A program made the translations under genes and the position numbers. A stretch of 64,000 bases of DNA from Epithemia pelagica (Eukaryota > Bacillariophyta > Bacillariophyceae > Surirellales > Surirellaceae), in the NCBI GenBank assembly GCA_946965045.2, contig OX337239.1:2356001-2420000 (forward strand). The letters are read 5' to 3'. This document shows positions 19,486 to 29,932 of this stretch, piece by piece. Positions within the stretch are counted from its first letter, which is position 1. Every line of letters starts with the position of its first letter. The notes under the pieces were generated by a model, which had not been told where the DNA came from, searched no databases, and saw only the letters and a program-made list of their open reading frames with translations.

Positions 19486-20082
19486 TTTAAACACGAACGA
19501 CGACGTCAAGATTTGGCAGCGGCCAGCTTGTTTCATTCCCAGCTGGCCAACGACAAAGACCACAACAACAGCAACAACAAAAACAAGGAACCCATGAGTC
19601 CCGCCTTGCAACGCATGACCCATGCCGCGGCCATTTTGTTGCACGCCAAGGGAGCCTTTGCCAAACCACTTCATTCCTCCTCCGACGACGACAACAACGA
19701 CATGGACCATTCCACTCGGATGGAAACCAACAACAACAAGAACCACCACCAACCGGACGACCCGGACAATACTCTTTCCGGGAAATCAACCACTCCCCCC
19801 GAACCAACCGAGCAACCCGTGCTGGAAGAAACCCTCCCGCACGATGAGCCGAGTAATTCTGTTCCTCACAGGAATGGGTCTGCCCAGCCCATGTCCCACC
19901 AGACTCCCACAGAGGGGCATGCTCCGCCCGGAAACGACGACGACCACTCGAACCAAGCAAAACGATTTCAGGCGCGCACGGCCATGAATGCCTTGGTACA
20001 AAAATTACATTCGGTCCACGACTTGTTGGGTCCCCAACAACCCTCCAAATTGTGGATGGATGTGCTCCAAGTCACAGTCGTG

Positions 20083-20099
20083 TTGCTGATTCCCTGTTT
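20083..20099 (+). repeat. Target-site duplication, left copy, of the 20.1-29.0 kb LINE
   Basis: The 17-mer TTGCTGATTCCCTGTTT here is repeated exactly at 29030-29046. The host reading frame resumes correctly after the second copy. Confidence 0.93.
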
Positions 20100-20190
20100 A
20101 CTTCTCGACGACTGCGACATTTTGCAGCCTACTATCTTTCCTATAGTTATTCTAGTACTCTTTTCTACAGCGCTCTACGGCCGATCCACC

Positions 20191-22953
20191 ATGGTCAACC
20201 TCCGCACTCCAAGGGCATCTCCGCGGACGTCTTCTTCGTCAACTGGTTCCCAAACCGCCCAAGCACGGGTGACTCAATTCTTTCAGCCGGCTGTGGCCGA
20301 TATGACTCCCGGTGCAATCTCTTCCACTCGCCAGAATGCAACACCCCGTGAGGCCGACTCCCTCGCGGACACGACGACGGCGGCGAGCAGTTTGGTGGCG
20401 TCGCTCACTTCCCGGTCCGCTCGGTCGTCCGGTCGAGGACGCGGCACAATGGCGACGAATCGTACCCCGGACCAAGTTCCTTTACCGGACACGTCGGATA
20501 CGGCTTCGGATTGGACCAGCGTCCAGTCGTCCTCGGGACGAGGCTCAGGTCGTAACCGAGCGCGAGGTGGCGGACGAGGTCGAGGACGAGGCCGTGAAAA
20601 CGGCCGACCTCCCTCTCATGATACTTCTGCTCGTGGCGGTCGAGCTGCCACTCCGGCGACGACGTCTCCTTCCCGTCGCCGTCGCAACCATCGACGGGCC
20701 CAGCAACGGAGGAGTGCTCGACTTTCTGCTCAAGCCGAGGCGGCGGACGACCCAGTGGAAGACGTTCCTATGGAGGATGTTTCCATCCCTCAGCCGGAGC
20801 CTACGACTGACACTGTCCCCGCTGTTGCAACTGTGCTTTCCCCGGAGGAGGCTACGGAGCCACCCTTGGCCGTGGCGGTCCCAGCGGATGTGCCTCCCGG
20901 AGCTCCTCAGCCGGCCCAGACTTCTGTTGAATCTCCACAACGGGGTTTCCAAACCACATTGAATTCTGAGCTCCAGGATTTAGCTCGTCAATCCACTGCA
21001 GTTTCGACGACCCCGACAGCGGAACCGACTCCAACAAACACTGCGACTCAACCTAGCACGGACACCACAAACTCGCGAATGTCCACGCGAGGGGGCTCTC
21101 CGATTCCCGACCAACCAACACCGGCTGCGGACGATCCTACAGTTGCGAGAGATAATGCCACTGGGCCAATGGTCCATATCTTTGTGAACCAACCGGTAGC
21201 TACTCCTTTGGCCACCTCTACTGGCAACAATGGTACCCCTACCTACGCGGCAGCCTTGCTACAACCAGCGGCCCGCTCGTCCTCCCGTCGTTCCAGGTCT
21301 TCCATGGCGAATCCCTACCTGCGCCCACTGCGCCTCAACCCTGCTCGACATGTGTCCGCTCGGTATGAAATCCGAGTCAATGTGCCCCCGTCCTCGCAGC
21401 CCGACGACGAGCTTCGCCGGTCCCTTGCATTGTACCTTACCAAGCTCCAAGAAGCGGACGCCTCGGTGGTTATTCACCCGTGGGCAGAGGTCGATAATCG
21501 TGACCGCCCTAATGGCGGTCGGCCTCTTCGAGCGATCTCGTCTCCCAATGGTATCCCGGCTGATATGGGCATATTGAAGAAATACTTCCCTCGCGCGGTG
21601 CCTAAAGCCAACGGTGGCTTCGTATACCCGTCGGTGTGGCTTGGACACACGAAACCTTTTTCGGAAATCGTATCGTCACTCTCTTGCTGGTTTCAAGCCG
21701 AACGGCATGGGTTATGGACAAGGCAGCTGCAATGCGAAACTACATCGATCGTAGGGTGGGCGCTCTATTCGACGCAGTCCATGCATGCCCCTACCTTGAG
21801 GATGCACCTTTCCGCCGAACTGGGTTTCGAAGTGGGCATACGGTGGCGAACAATCAGCACCGGTCAATCGGGCCCCATTCCCCCGAATCAAATGGCCAAG
21901 GCTCTCCACTTCGAAGTGGACCGGCAACACAAGTCGGAAGCCAAACGGCGCCTTGTGACGATTTATGACCGCAACGCCACGGACTTTCCGTTGGGGATTA
22001 AGCTCCGCTTGGTCTGGCCTCTCCACGACCTCATGAATATCAATACCCGGAACAAAGTCGCCGCGCTCCGACTTCGACAACTTCAATTTTGTCAGTCCAT
22101 GGTGAGCATGCGCACGTGGGAGCTTCATGACCTGGATGTGATCGACGATTCTTCGGGACTGTCCTTGAGAGACCGTCTGATGGAAATTAAAAGTCACGCG
22201 GGACATCGTTTGTTTCATTCTGTTGACCCAAGCCACTTGGAGGGCGCAGTTCAGTTTTGCTTCCATCCCGATCGCGAAGACGAAGCCCGCACCATGATTC
22301 TAGCGTTGGTGCCGTATCTCAGGTGGAAAGTTGCTACCGCCGAGCCCGACTTGGATGACCGCAATCGAGAAATCTTGCTTTCCCGGGTTGTTTATCGCCA
22401 TTTTAGCCAAGACGCTTTGGAACGAGCCGTGGGTGCGACGTGGAATCCCACCACTCTTACGGTGGATTCCCCAGCAGACACGTACAGCACTTGGGTCCAC
22501 GACACAGGGGATGCGGAGCTGGACTGCTCCCGGGTTGGCAACACGTCTTCCGCCACCGCCATCCAGTTAATCCCTCCACAAAGTCTTGTTCGTCCCCACG
22601 ACGCGGCTGCCGACGCAGATAGTATCTCAACACTGCCTCAAGGCACGTCCATCGCATCGACAGTAACAGGTGGCTCGGTGCTCTCACAAAACAGCTCGCG
22701 GGCCAGTGCCCCAACCCCAACTCCAGATATACAGCATCCATCGGCTACGTCGACCTCTGATGCAACTTCATCCATAGCCTCCTCGGCGTCTCCGGACCAG
22801 GTTCTTGCTCAACTCTCTCAAGTTCTTCAAAATGTCTCCCAGGTACTTCACGCCTATCCCAATCATCCTTCGACCGCTGCAGTGCGTAATCAACTCTCTT
22901 CCCTTTTGCCTTCCCCGACGGACGCGCCGACGCCGTCGGGGCCGCGCAATTAA
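20191..22953 (+). CDS. LINE ORF1 protein (RNA-binding/gag-like), 920 aa
   Basis: The start ATG at 20191 is in CCACCATGG. The frame is also open upstream because it happens to be in phase with the interrupted host exon, but that part is host coding. The N-terminal third is Arg/Gly-rich (SGRGRG, RGGGRGRGRGREN) and Ser/Thr-rich, fit for nucleic-acid binding. Residues 24-31 read QARVTQFF, a full match to the PCNA-interacting (PIP) box pattern Q-x-x-h-x-x-a-a. A Pro/Thr linker leads to a folded C-terminal region (YEIRVNVPPSS, ELRRSLALYLTKLQEAD, FPLGIKLRLVWPL) that I do not recognise. No CCHC knuckle was seen. It should coat element RNA and escort it for reverse transcription. Confidence 0.8.
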   Translation: MVNLRTPRASPRTSSSSTGSQTAQARVTQFFQPAVADMTPGAISSTRQNATPREADSLADTTTAASSLVASLTSRSARSSGRGRGTMATNRTPDQVPLPDTSDTASDWTSVQSSSGRGSGRNRARGGGRGRGRGRENGRPPSHDTSARGGRAATPATTSPSRRRRNHRRAQQRRSARLSAQAEAADDPVEDVPMEDVSIPQPEPTTDTVPAVATVLSPEEATEPPLAVAVPADVPPGAPQPAQTSVESPQRGFQTTLNSELQDLARQSTAVSTTPTAEPTPTNTATQPSTDTTNSRMSTRGGSPIPDQPTPAADDPTVARDNATGPMVHIFVNQPVATPLATSTGNNGTPTYAAALLQPAARSSSRRSRSSMANPYLRPLRLNPARHVSARYEIRVNVPPSSQPDDELRRSLALYLTKLQEADASVVIHPWAEVDNRDRPNGGRPLRAISSPNGIPADMGILKKYFPRAVPKANGGFVYPSVWLGHTKPFSEIVSSLSCWFQAERHGLWTRQLQCETTSIVGWALYSTQSMHAPTLRMHLSAELGFEVGIRWRTISTGQSGPIPPNQMAKALHFEVDRQHKSEAKRRLVTIYDRNATDFPLGIKLRLVWPLHDLMNINTRNKVAALRLRQLQFCQSMVSMRTWELHDLDVIDDSSGLSLRDRLMEIKSHAGHRLFHSVDPSHLEGAVQFCFHPDREDEARTMILALVPYLRWKVATAEPDLDDRNREILLSRVVYRHFSQDALERAVGATWNPTTLTVDSPADTYSTWVHDTGDAELDCSRVGNTSSATAIQLIPPQSLVRPHDAAADADSISTLPQGTSIASTVTGGSVLSQNSSRASAPTPTPDIQHPSATSTSDATSSIASSASPDQVLAQLSQVLQNVSQVLHAYPNHPSTAAVRNQLSSLLPSPTDAPTPSGPRN

Positions 22954-25900
22954 TTCGCACGCCCCGGACCGGAGTGGTCACTCGTCCCACTCTGCGTCCC
23001 CCGAGGGGCCAGCGAATTCGAGAAGGCGAACCTCTCCTCCTGGACGTGACTCTACGGGCATGTTCGAACTTGACTCGAGGGAGATGCACTCCGCATGCTG
23101 GGGAGATGTGTTTCGCACCCGTGTCCCGGATGACACATTACGAATTGTGGCACTCAATACGGCCGGTTTACCAACTACGCCTAATCACCCGAAGTACCAT
23201 TCTCTTCAGGCGTTCATCTTGGCGAATGACATTGACGTTATATGCTTATCAGAAACGAACGTGGCGTGGCAACATGTTGAGGAAACGGCCCATCTGTCCC
23301 AAGTAACGCGGCCTTGGTTCCGCTCTTGTTTCTGCCGCACGTCCTGGTTTCGACGGTTTCCCAGTCCCTCCGCCCGACAACCAGGTGGTGTAGCTATATT
23401 GGTGCGCGATAGCCACAGTGGTCGAGTCATGGAAAGTGGCGACGATCCCTCCGGCCTGGGAAGATGGGTGTGGGTCCGACTCCGTGGAGTTGGGGGCCAA
23501 ACCACGGTCGTGGTTAGCGCGTATCGACCTGTGGATAACCAGCGCGATTTGTACTCGGTTTGGTCCCAACAAAGAACGCATTTCGACAATATGACTCCTA
23601 TTTGTCTGACCGATCCCAGACAGGCCTTCATGGACGACCTGGTGGCGTTTCTCACGGAACGTCAAGCATCGGATGATCACCTGGTAGTATGCCTTGACGC
23701 GAACGAAGACCTTACAGTTCCGTCCAACCCGGTCTCTAGTGGTTTTGCCGCAATTCGTCTTCGCGATGGTCTTTTTACTCGCCATGACCCGGCTTTGGCA
23801 CCTCCGACTCATCAACGAGGGTCTCGACCTATCGACGGAGTGTTTCTCTCCTCCGTCTTGCCTTCGTCACCATCGGGATATCTTCCGTTCGGGTCCGCCG
23901 TTGGGGACCACCGTCCCATCTGGCTCGACTTGGACGTCCGAACCCTGTTTCGCTCCGGAACGCCCGATTCGAGCCACCCCTTGGTCGCCAGACGGCTGCA
24001 ATGCTCGGATCCACGTGTGGTTGCTCGTTACAACCAAGTCCTCAATGATCATTATGCACAACACAATATACCGCATCGCACTTTTCGCCTTGAACAGTTG
24101 GCTTCATCCGGGCAATGGACCCCACAGTGTGCGATGGAATGGGAAGCGCTCGATCAATTGCGTGTGGAGGGTATTAAGACAGCGGATGCGCGTTGTCGTC
24201 GGCTCCGAACAGGACACATCCCGTGGTCCCCAGTCCTAAGTGTCGCGCTGTTGACGCATCGGCTCTGGGATCGCTTATGGGCACGCTCCTTGGGACACAA
24301 GGTTAGTTGGTCGTTCCTGTCGCGCCTTGCTCGGAAGATTCCGATAACACTCCCGGATGCGATGGATCCTTCCTATATTCAAGAACAACGCGATTCTGCC
24401 TGGGAGGAGTATAAACGGGTGCGGTCCGCCGCTGCAGACCACCGCCAGTCCTACCTTGCACAGCTGGCCCAGGCTCGGGCGGATGCAGGTTTGGAGGCCC
24501 AAGCCTCAGCTCTTAAAGTCATGGTGACGCGCGAAAGACAGAGAAAGGAAGCTCGGCTATTACGGTCCATCCTTCGGCCGGGCACCATGCGCAAAGGACT
24601 GGACCGGATTGAGATCCCTATTGGTGAGGGCGAGTGGATTGATGGCGAATGGAATGGCAGTTGGATGGAGGTTACCTCAAAAACGGCAATTGAAGACGGA
24701 TGTTTACGCGAGAACGACCGGCGATTTCGGCAGGCGTCTGGCACGGACTTACTCCAGACACTAGTCATACAAGCGTTGGGTCCGACCGGCTGTACGGCGG
24801 CTGCAACTGAGCTTCTGCGTACCGGTGTGGTCCCGACGGAGGTTTCTAATGTCATCTCGCAACCGGCACGCGAATATCTTCAACAACACCATATCCCTCA
24901 GGCCATTCTCGCGTTTCCCCCGGCCGTTCCGGACTTTCGGACGGTTCCTTACGCTCAGGGGTGGGCTCGGATGCGAGAACATACAGCATCCGGACGATCG
25001 GGTCTTCACTTTGGCCACTTTGTTGCTCAAGCCCGGGATCCGATCCTTGGCTCAGTGGACGCGGCCCTAGCGCGGATTCCAGTTCTCACTGGATTTGTTC
25101 CTCGCCGGTGGACCCAGGGCTTGAATGTCATGCTGGAAAAGAAACCCGGCGTCGCGAAGGTTTCCAAATTGCGAACAATTTTGCTTTATGAAGCAGATTA
25201 CAATCAAAACAACAAGGCGCTCGGTCGTACCATGATGGCTTATGCGGAGCGACAGCAGTTGTTAGCACCGGAGCAGTACGGTAGCCGCAAACATCATAGC
25301 GCCGTGTACCAGGGACTTAACAAAGTGTTGACCTTCGATCTCTTCCGGCAGCAACGACAACCAGGTGCGCTCTGCTCGAACGACGCAAAGTCGTGCTACG
25401 ACCGTATCGGTCACACGGCTGCTGGTCTGGCGATGAGACGTTGCGGCATTCCAATCTCGTTTGTGGAAGCGTCACTCCGTCCGATTCAAGAACTGCGCCA
25501 TTATATCCGTACCACTTATGGGGATTCGGCGATTTTCTTCGCCGCGGACGGCCAAGAGCTACCCATCCAAGGAATCGGACAAGGTAACGGTGGAGGTCCT
25601 GCTATTTGGGCTGTGGTCTCAACCCCGATTTTCAATGCAATGCGTCAACGGGGCTATGGTATTTTTTTACGCCTTCCGTTGACCGGGGACAAGTACCTGT
25701 TCGTGGGCTATGCGTTCGTTGACGACACGGACTTGGTCGTCAACCTTCCCTCTCTGCACCATGACGAATCCCATGCGGATCGCGTCGCCCGTGTTGCTGC
25801 TCGCATGCAAGAGAGTGTCACCTTTTGGGAGGCCGCTCTCCGGGCCTCTGGAGGCGCGTTGGTTCCGCAAAAATGCCATTGGTACCTCTTAGACTTCCGC

Positions 25901-28807
25901 TGGTACAATGGGCGATGGGAAATGCTTCCGGCCACCGACGTCGCTTTCCCCCTCCGTGTTCGCTCACCATCCGGCCGACAAGTTCCGATTGAACAGTTAT
26001 CTCCGCATGAAGCCCGCCGTACTTTGGGAATTCGCGCGGCTCCGGATGGCAACATGGAGGCTGAGATGGAATTCCTGTCTTCGCGCATTCAATCCTGGAC
26101 GGAGCTAATCCGCACGCGACGGCTTCCCCATCATCTTGTTTGGAGTGCCATGCACACAGGGATTCTCCGGACTCTTTCTTACCCTCTGCCGGCTACGACA
26201 TTCTCGGAACAGCAATGCCGTCAGTTGCTCCATCCCCTGCTCCAAGTCGGACTCAGCCGATCTCACATCGTACGCAGTATGCCGCGAGTGGTGGTACACG
26301 GACCGCCGGAACGCGGGGGTTTCGCAGTACCCAATCTGTACACCGAACAGGGCATCGAACATGTCAAAACCATCCTCCACTTTTTCCAGACACCGTCCAT
26401 TACAGGGTATTTGTTACGCGCGTCCTTCCAAGCCCTACAGATCGAACTCGGCCTTCCCGGCAATCCTTTCGATTGGTCGTTTTCCCTTTGGCATAAGTGT
26501 GCCACTCCTACTTGGTTGTCTCATACCTGGGAATTCTGTAGTCGGTATGCAGTTTCCTTTCCCGACCTCAGGTTTTCTCCTATGGCTCCACTCCGGATCG
26601 GCGACTGTTGGATCATGGAATCATTCTACGCAGCCGGCATCCGGTCTCCCACTCGTCTTGCGTCCCTTAACTGGTGTCGATTAGCCCTTCACGCAGCCTC
26701 GCTTTCGGATTTGGCCACGGCAGACAGTCACTACATTCTACCTGCTGCTTGGCAAGGTACAATGGGCCCATGTGGCAGGCGCTATCATTGGGACTGGCCC
26801 AGGTCTCCCCCCTCGCACGAACTGGATTGGGATGATTGGCGCGAAGCCCTGGTCTCCACATTTGGTGTTGAGCGTCGGTTCGGACGGATCCAACGGCCTC
26901 TCGGCTCTTGGGTTTCGTCAAGGGCCTTTGGTTGCTGTGCCTTGTTGTCGCGCCGATTTAATAGGCTCTACTGCCCGGACCTGGATCGATCTTCGGAGAC
27001 CATTCCTACCCGATGGCGAGTGTACCATGAAGTTCCGAGGGCTCATGGACAACCACAGTTCATCTTTCGTGGACACTACATCGGCTTTGCAGCCGTTGGT
27101 TTAGCTTCTCCGTTGCTTGTCGCTGATATTTCGGCGCGACTGGACCAGCCTGTTCAGCCCCAACACACTGTTCGTTTACGCACCGTCCACCCAGTGCCAC
27201 TCGACATTCCGCTTTCTCCGTCCCTGCAGCCTCCCCCGTCGGTGCTATCACAGGTAACTCAAGACCTCCCTCTTGCCTCGCAGTATTGGTTTCTGAAGCC
27301 TAACCCCGAATCGATAGACCAACTCCTCGGTGCTCTCCATCGAGGATCCCTTGAAGCTGTGTCGGACGGGTCCGCTCGTACAGGCGTGGATGGGACTTGT
27401 GCTTGGTGTCTTGCAGTGGACCAGAACCAGCTCGAGGCGGTTTCTGCAGGGGTCCGCGTCCCTGGGCCCGCTGCCAGCCAACACTCTTTCCGCAGTGAGC
27501 TTTTTGGACTCTACAATGTGGCACAATTCGTCCGCGGTCTTGTACGAGTGGGTCATGGTCAAGGAGGCTCAGTCACCTTTGCCACAGATAGCACTAGTGT
27601 CTTGGGCCGGTTACTGTCCTCGTCCCGTCCCGCGTCGGTGTCCGATCAATGTTGGGATCTGGTATCAGCTACTCAGGACATTCTTCGGTCCATGCCCCAA
27701 GTCCGTTGGCTGGGACGCCACGTTCGAGGCCACCAGGATAGTCAGCCAGGCGTCGTAGCTCTTGACCGCTGGGCTCTACGGAATGTCCTTATGGACGAAC
27801 GGGCTGCGCGTACGTATGAGCTTGTCTCTCCCGACGTGCTGCCGCCGTCTCCTGTTGGTCTGGTCCCGTCCGTTCAGCTGGGCCCTGTCACCATTGTCTC
27901 CGATCTAGCCCCGGCCCTGCGCTTACATGTGAATGGACCTCCGCTTACGGAGTACCTGCATCGGCACGACAAATTTGGCGCGGGATCCTCTGACTTAGTC
28001 CACTGGGACGCCTATCAACTCGCCCTATGCGCTCAACCCCTGAATCGCCGACATTGGATCTTGAAATCCACAATGAATCGGTCAGCCGTGGGGGTGGAGA
28101 TGTTGCGACGACGACAGTGGCGCTCGGCCTCGTGCCCCCGCTGCGACTTTCCGACCGAGACTGCCACCCATGTATTCCTGTGCCCACACCCCGAAGTCAC
28201 AGAGCTGTGGGACAACGCTCTCCACAAACTCAACATCTGGTTCGCCCGCCGTTTCACACACCCGCTGGTCTCGTCCTATATTATCGAATCTCTCCGCGCT
28301 TGGCGCCACGGCGCTCCGCCTCCGCCCCTCGCTTCCTCTGTACCACAATTGTCCGCGGCGGCCGCAGCCCAGCGGCTCCTGGGTTGGGACGCTGCGTTTG
28401 AAGGCCGGTGGTCCTTATTGTGGGCGTCGGTCCAAGATCAGTACTATCGCTACATCGGAAGGCGCAACACGGGCCGTCGCTGGCTAGCAGCATTGATTGC
28501 GTTTCTCTGGGACACTGCGTGGGATCTTTGGGAGCACCGGAACGGACACCAGGTCCGACGGGCTCAGGCTCAAGAACAAGCTACGCTCCACGCCGAACTT
28601 CGGTTGGAATATGACCGTGGCCATCTGGGCCTCCCTCGTCCCGTCTCTGCCCTTTTCCGGCGCCCCCTTGAGTTCCGCCTACGTGATGCGCCGGGCTATC
28701 AACGACTCTTTCTGGTCCGTGTTCAAGCGGCCCGACGACGGCATCCATATCGGGTCTTGGCTGAACAACGCCGTCTGTTTCGACGTTTCTTTCGACCCGC
28801 TTCGTAA
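22832..28807 (+). CDS. LINE ORF2: endonuclease, reverse transcriptase, RNase H
   Basis: The frame is +1 relative to ORF1 and overlaps it by about 122 bp; the first ATG is at 22832, and another at 23060 follows the ORF1 stop. Domains in order: an EEP/APE-like endonuclease (LRIVALNTAG, LSETNVAW, CLDANEDL, PIDGVFLS, GDHRPIWLDL), a linker, RT (LRTILLYEADYNQNNKALG, ALCSNDAKSCYDRIGH, GIGQGNGGGPAIWAVVSTP, YAFVDDTDLV), RNase H (SDGSARTG, FRSELFG, ATDSTSV, VRGHQD) and a CPRCDFPTETATHVFLC zinc finger, then a basic C-terminus. All catalytic motifs look intact. It performs target-primed reverse transcription in the nucleus. Confidence 0.92.
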   Translation: MSPRYFTPIPIILRPLQCVINSLPFCLPRRTRRRRRGRAINSHAPDRSGHSSHSASPEGPANSRRRTSPPGRDSTGMFELDSREMHSACWGDVFRTRVPDDTLRIVALNTAGLPTTPNHPKYHSLQAFILANDIDVICLSETNVAWQHVEETAHLSQVTRPWFRSCFCRTSWFRRFPSPSARQPGGVAILVRDSHSGRVMESGDDPSGLGRWVWVRLRGVGGQTTVVVSAYRPVDNQRDLYSVWSQQRTHFDNMTPICLTDPRQAFMDDLVAFLTERQASDDHLVVCLDANEDLTVPSNPVSSGFAAIRLRDGLFTRHDPALAPPTHQRGSRPIDGVFLSSVLPSSPSGYLPFGSAVGDHRPIWLDLDVRTLFRSGTPDSSHPLVARRLQCSDPRVVARYNQVLNDHYAQHNIPHRTFRLEQLASSGQWTPQCAMEWEALDQLRVEGIKTADARCRRLRTGHIPWSPVLSVALLTHRLWDRLWARSLGHKVSWSFLSRLARKIPITLPDAMDPSYIQEQRDSAWEEYKRVRSAAADHRQSYLAQLAQARADAGLEAQASALKVMVTRERQRKEARLLRSILRPGTMRKGLDRIEIPIGEGEWIDGEWNGSWMEVTSKTAIEDGCLRENDRRFRQASGTDLLQTLVIQALGPTGCTAAATELLRTGVVPTEVSNVISQPAREYLQQHHIPQAILAFPPAVPDFRTVPYAQGWARMREHTASGRSGLHFGHFVAQARDPILGSVDAALARIPVLTGFVPRRWTQGLNVMLEKKPGVAKVSKLRTILLYEADYNQNNKALGRTMMAYAERQQLLAPEQYGSRKHHSAVYQGLNKVLTFDLFRQQRQPGALCSNDAKSCYDRIGHTAAGLAMRRCGIPISFVEASLRPIQELRHYIRTTYGDSAIFFAADGQELPIQGIGQGNGGGPAIWAVVSTPIFNAMRQRGYGIFLRLPLTGDKYLFVGYAFVDDTDLVVNLPSLHHDESHADRVARVAARMQESVTFWEAALRASGGALVPQKCHWYLLDFRWYNGRWEMLPATDVAFPLRVRSPSGRQVPIEQLSPHEARRTLGIRAAPDGNMEAEMEFLSSRIQSWTELIRTRRLPHHLVWSAMHTGILRTLSYPLPATTFSEQQCRQLLHPLLQVGLSRSHIVRSMPRVVVHGPPERGGFAVPNLYTEQGIEHVKTILHFFQTPSITGYLLRASFQALQIELGLPGNPFDWSFSLWHKCATPTWLSHTWEFCSRYAVSFPDLRFSPMAPLRIGDCWIMESFYAAGIRSPTRLASLNWCRLALHAASLSDLATADSHYILPAAWQGTMGPCGRRYHWDWPRSPPSHELDWDDWREALVSTFGVERRFGRIQRPLGSWVSSRAFGCCALLSRRFNRLYCPDLDRSSETIPTRWRVYHEVPRAHGQPQFIFRGHYIGFAAVGLASPLLVADISARLDQPVQPQHTVRLRTVHPVPLDIPLSPSLQPPPSVLSQVTQDLPLASQYWFLKPNPESIDQLLGALHRGSLEAVSDGSARTGVDGTCAWCLAVDQNQLEAVSAGVRVPGPAASQHSFRSELFGLYNVAQFVRGLVRVGHGQGGSVTFATDSTSVLGRLLSSSRPASVSDQCWDLVSATQDILRSMPQVRWLGRHVRGHQDSQPGVVALDRWALRNVLMDERAARTYELVSPDVLPPSPVGLVPSVQLGPVTIVSDLAPALRLHVNGPPLTEYLHRHDKFGAGSSDLVHWDAYQLALCAQPLNRRHWILKSTMNRSAVGVEMLRRRQWRSASCPRCDFPTETATHVFLCPHPEVTELWDNALHKLNIWFARRFTHPLVSSYIIESLRAWRHGAPPPPLASSVPQLSAAAAAQRLLGWDAAFEGRWSLLWASVQDQYYRYIGRRNTGRRWLAALIAFLWDTAWDLWEHRNGHQVRRAQAQEQATLHAELRLEYDRGHLGLPRPVSALFRRPLEFRLRDAPGYQRLFLVRVQAARRRHPYRVLAEQRRLFRRFFRPAS

Positions 28808-29029
28808 TGTCTCGGTCGCCAACCCATTTCTACACACACCCATGTCTCCCGGTACCTCTCGTGTTTTATATTCCTTTCTTCCTTTCCACCCTGTTCTGCG
28901 TTTTCTCTCGTATTTATGGGTCGACTCCTGCGGCGGTATGGTTCTCCACCCGCTAGTGAGGGAGCGACGTTAAAGCCTTTTGGCAGTCTAGCTAGTAATT
29001 ACAGACTAATCTATGAGTTGCATTTGCAT

Positions 29030-29046
29030 TTGCTGATTCCCTGTTT
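29030..29046 (+). repeat. Target-site duplication, right copy, of the LINE
   Basis: An exact repeat of 20083-20099, directly after the TTGCATTTGCAT tail of the LINE. Confidence 0.93.
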
Positions 29047-29927
29047 GACCGTGGCAATTCTCCTCTTTTATGTCTTTGACAATCCACCGGTAGGTATTGT
29101 AGGGACGGCATATAGGCACAATGGCAAGACAGAAGTGAAACGAGATGGTCGGACTTTGGTTTGCAACCGTTTCTGACACAATGTCGTTTTCTTGCCGTTT
29201 TGCCGCTGCTGCTTGTTCTTCTCTCGTTGGTTGTACTTGTTTGTTGTTTAGACGGGCCGTTGCACCGATGGTCCTTGTGGCTTTAACGAGAATGGCAATC
29301 CCATTGCATCGGCTTCCTGGTGGCTCCTGTTTGTAGGCGTCCGTCAAGTCCTGACCTGGCTTTGGGCTCGTGCCATGGATGCCTGTTTCATGGATTGGTT
29401 CTTATTGTAGCATGCGTTCCTGTGTCGTCTCTTGGGTCCCCGTTTGACCTTGATGCTCTTGCAAAGCAAGGGATGGCCCTCCGCTCTCTTTTGGTGGGCC
29501 TTGATGGATGCCTCCGTCTTGTATGGGAGTGGCTCCTTCCCGCAGCATTGGTTGTATTGGCAAGACACCTTGTTCATTTTTACCCCCGAAAATCCCAGTG
29601 GAGCCATTTTGACCAATTCCGTCTATCGCAGCTTGATCATTATTGCCGCCATTGTCCCACTGGCGGTGACTTTCAAACGCCATTATGTAGGTTTGCATCT
29701 GGGACAACGGTTATACAGTAAGTCGTCACAGTCCATGTCTTGGTCGACCAAGCTTCCATGTCTATGTGGATCCCAATCACTGCAGGTACAGTGCACACGA
29801 TTCTCTCTCATCTCTGTTACTTCTCGGTGAACACGTTATTTTCTCTTGGTTTCAGCTCGGTTCCACGAACGACTGGACGAGGCCATCCAGTCCATTGCGT
29901 TGATTAGTGAGCTTGCCCTGTGGGTTT

Positions 29928-29932
29928 GACGC
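29928..29932 (+). repeat. Copia target-site duplication, left copy
   Basis: GACGC precedes the 5' LTR and the same five bases follow the 3' LTR at 36767-36771. Confidence 0.9.

Larger units (their letters stand above)
20100..29029 (+). mobile_element. Full-length LINE (non-LTR retrotransposon) with two ORFs
   Basis: An 8930-bp element bounded by the 17-bp duplication. It has a 91-bp 5' leader, ORF1 (20191-22953), ORF2 with endonuclease, RT, RNase H and a zinc knuckle (22832-28807), and a 222-bp 3' tail. The 3' end is not poly(A) but a short TTGCAT-type repeat that merges with the target sequence. Both ORFs are intact. The RNase H domain and large ORF1 place it near I- or Ambal-like LINEs; the exact clade needs an RT tree. 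Confidence 0.92.

Noticed and set aside
19171-22953. A single 1260-aa gene
   Set aside because: The 17-bp target duplication at 20083/29030 shows that 20100 onwards is LINE sequence, and ORF1 has its own strong ATG at 20191. The upstream part is host MscS exon.
28808-29029. Coding frames downstream of LINE ORF2
   Set aside because: The open stretches here (for example 28497-28973) overlap the ORF2 end or are 3' tail; none has domain content.
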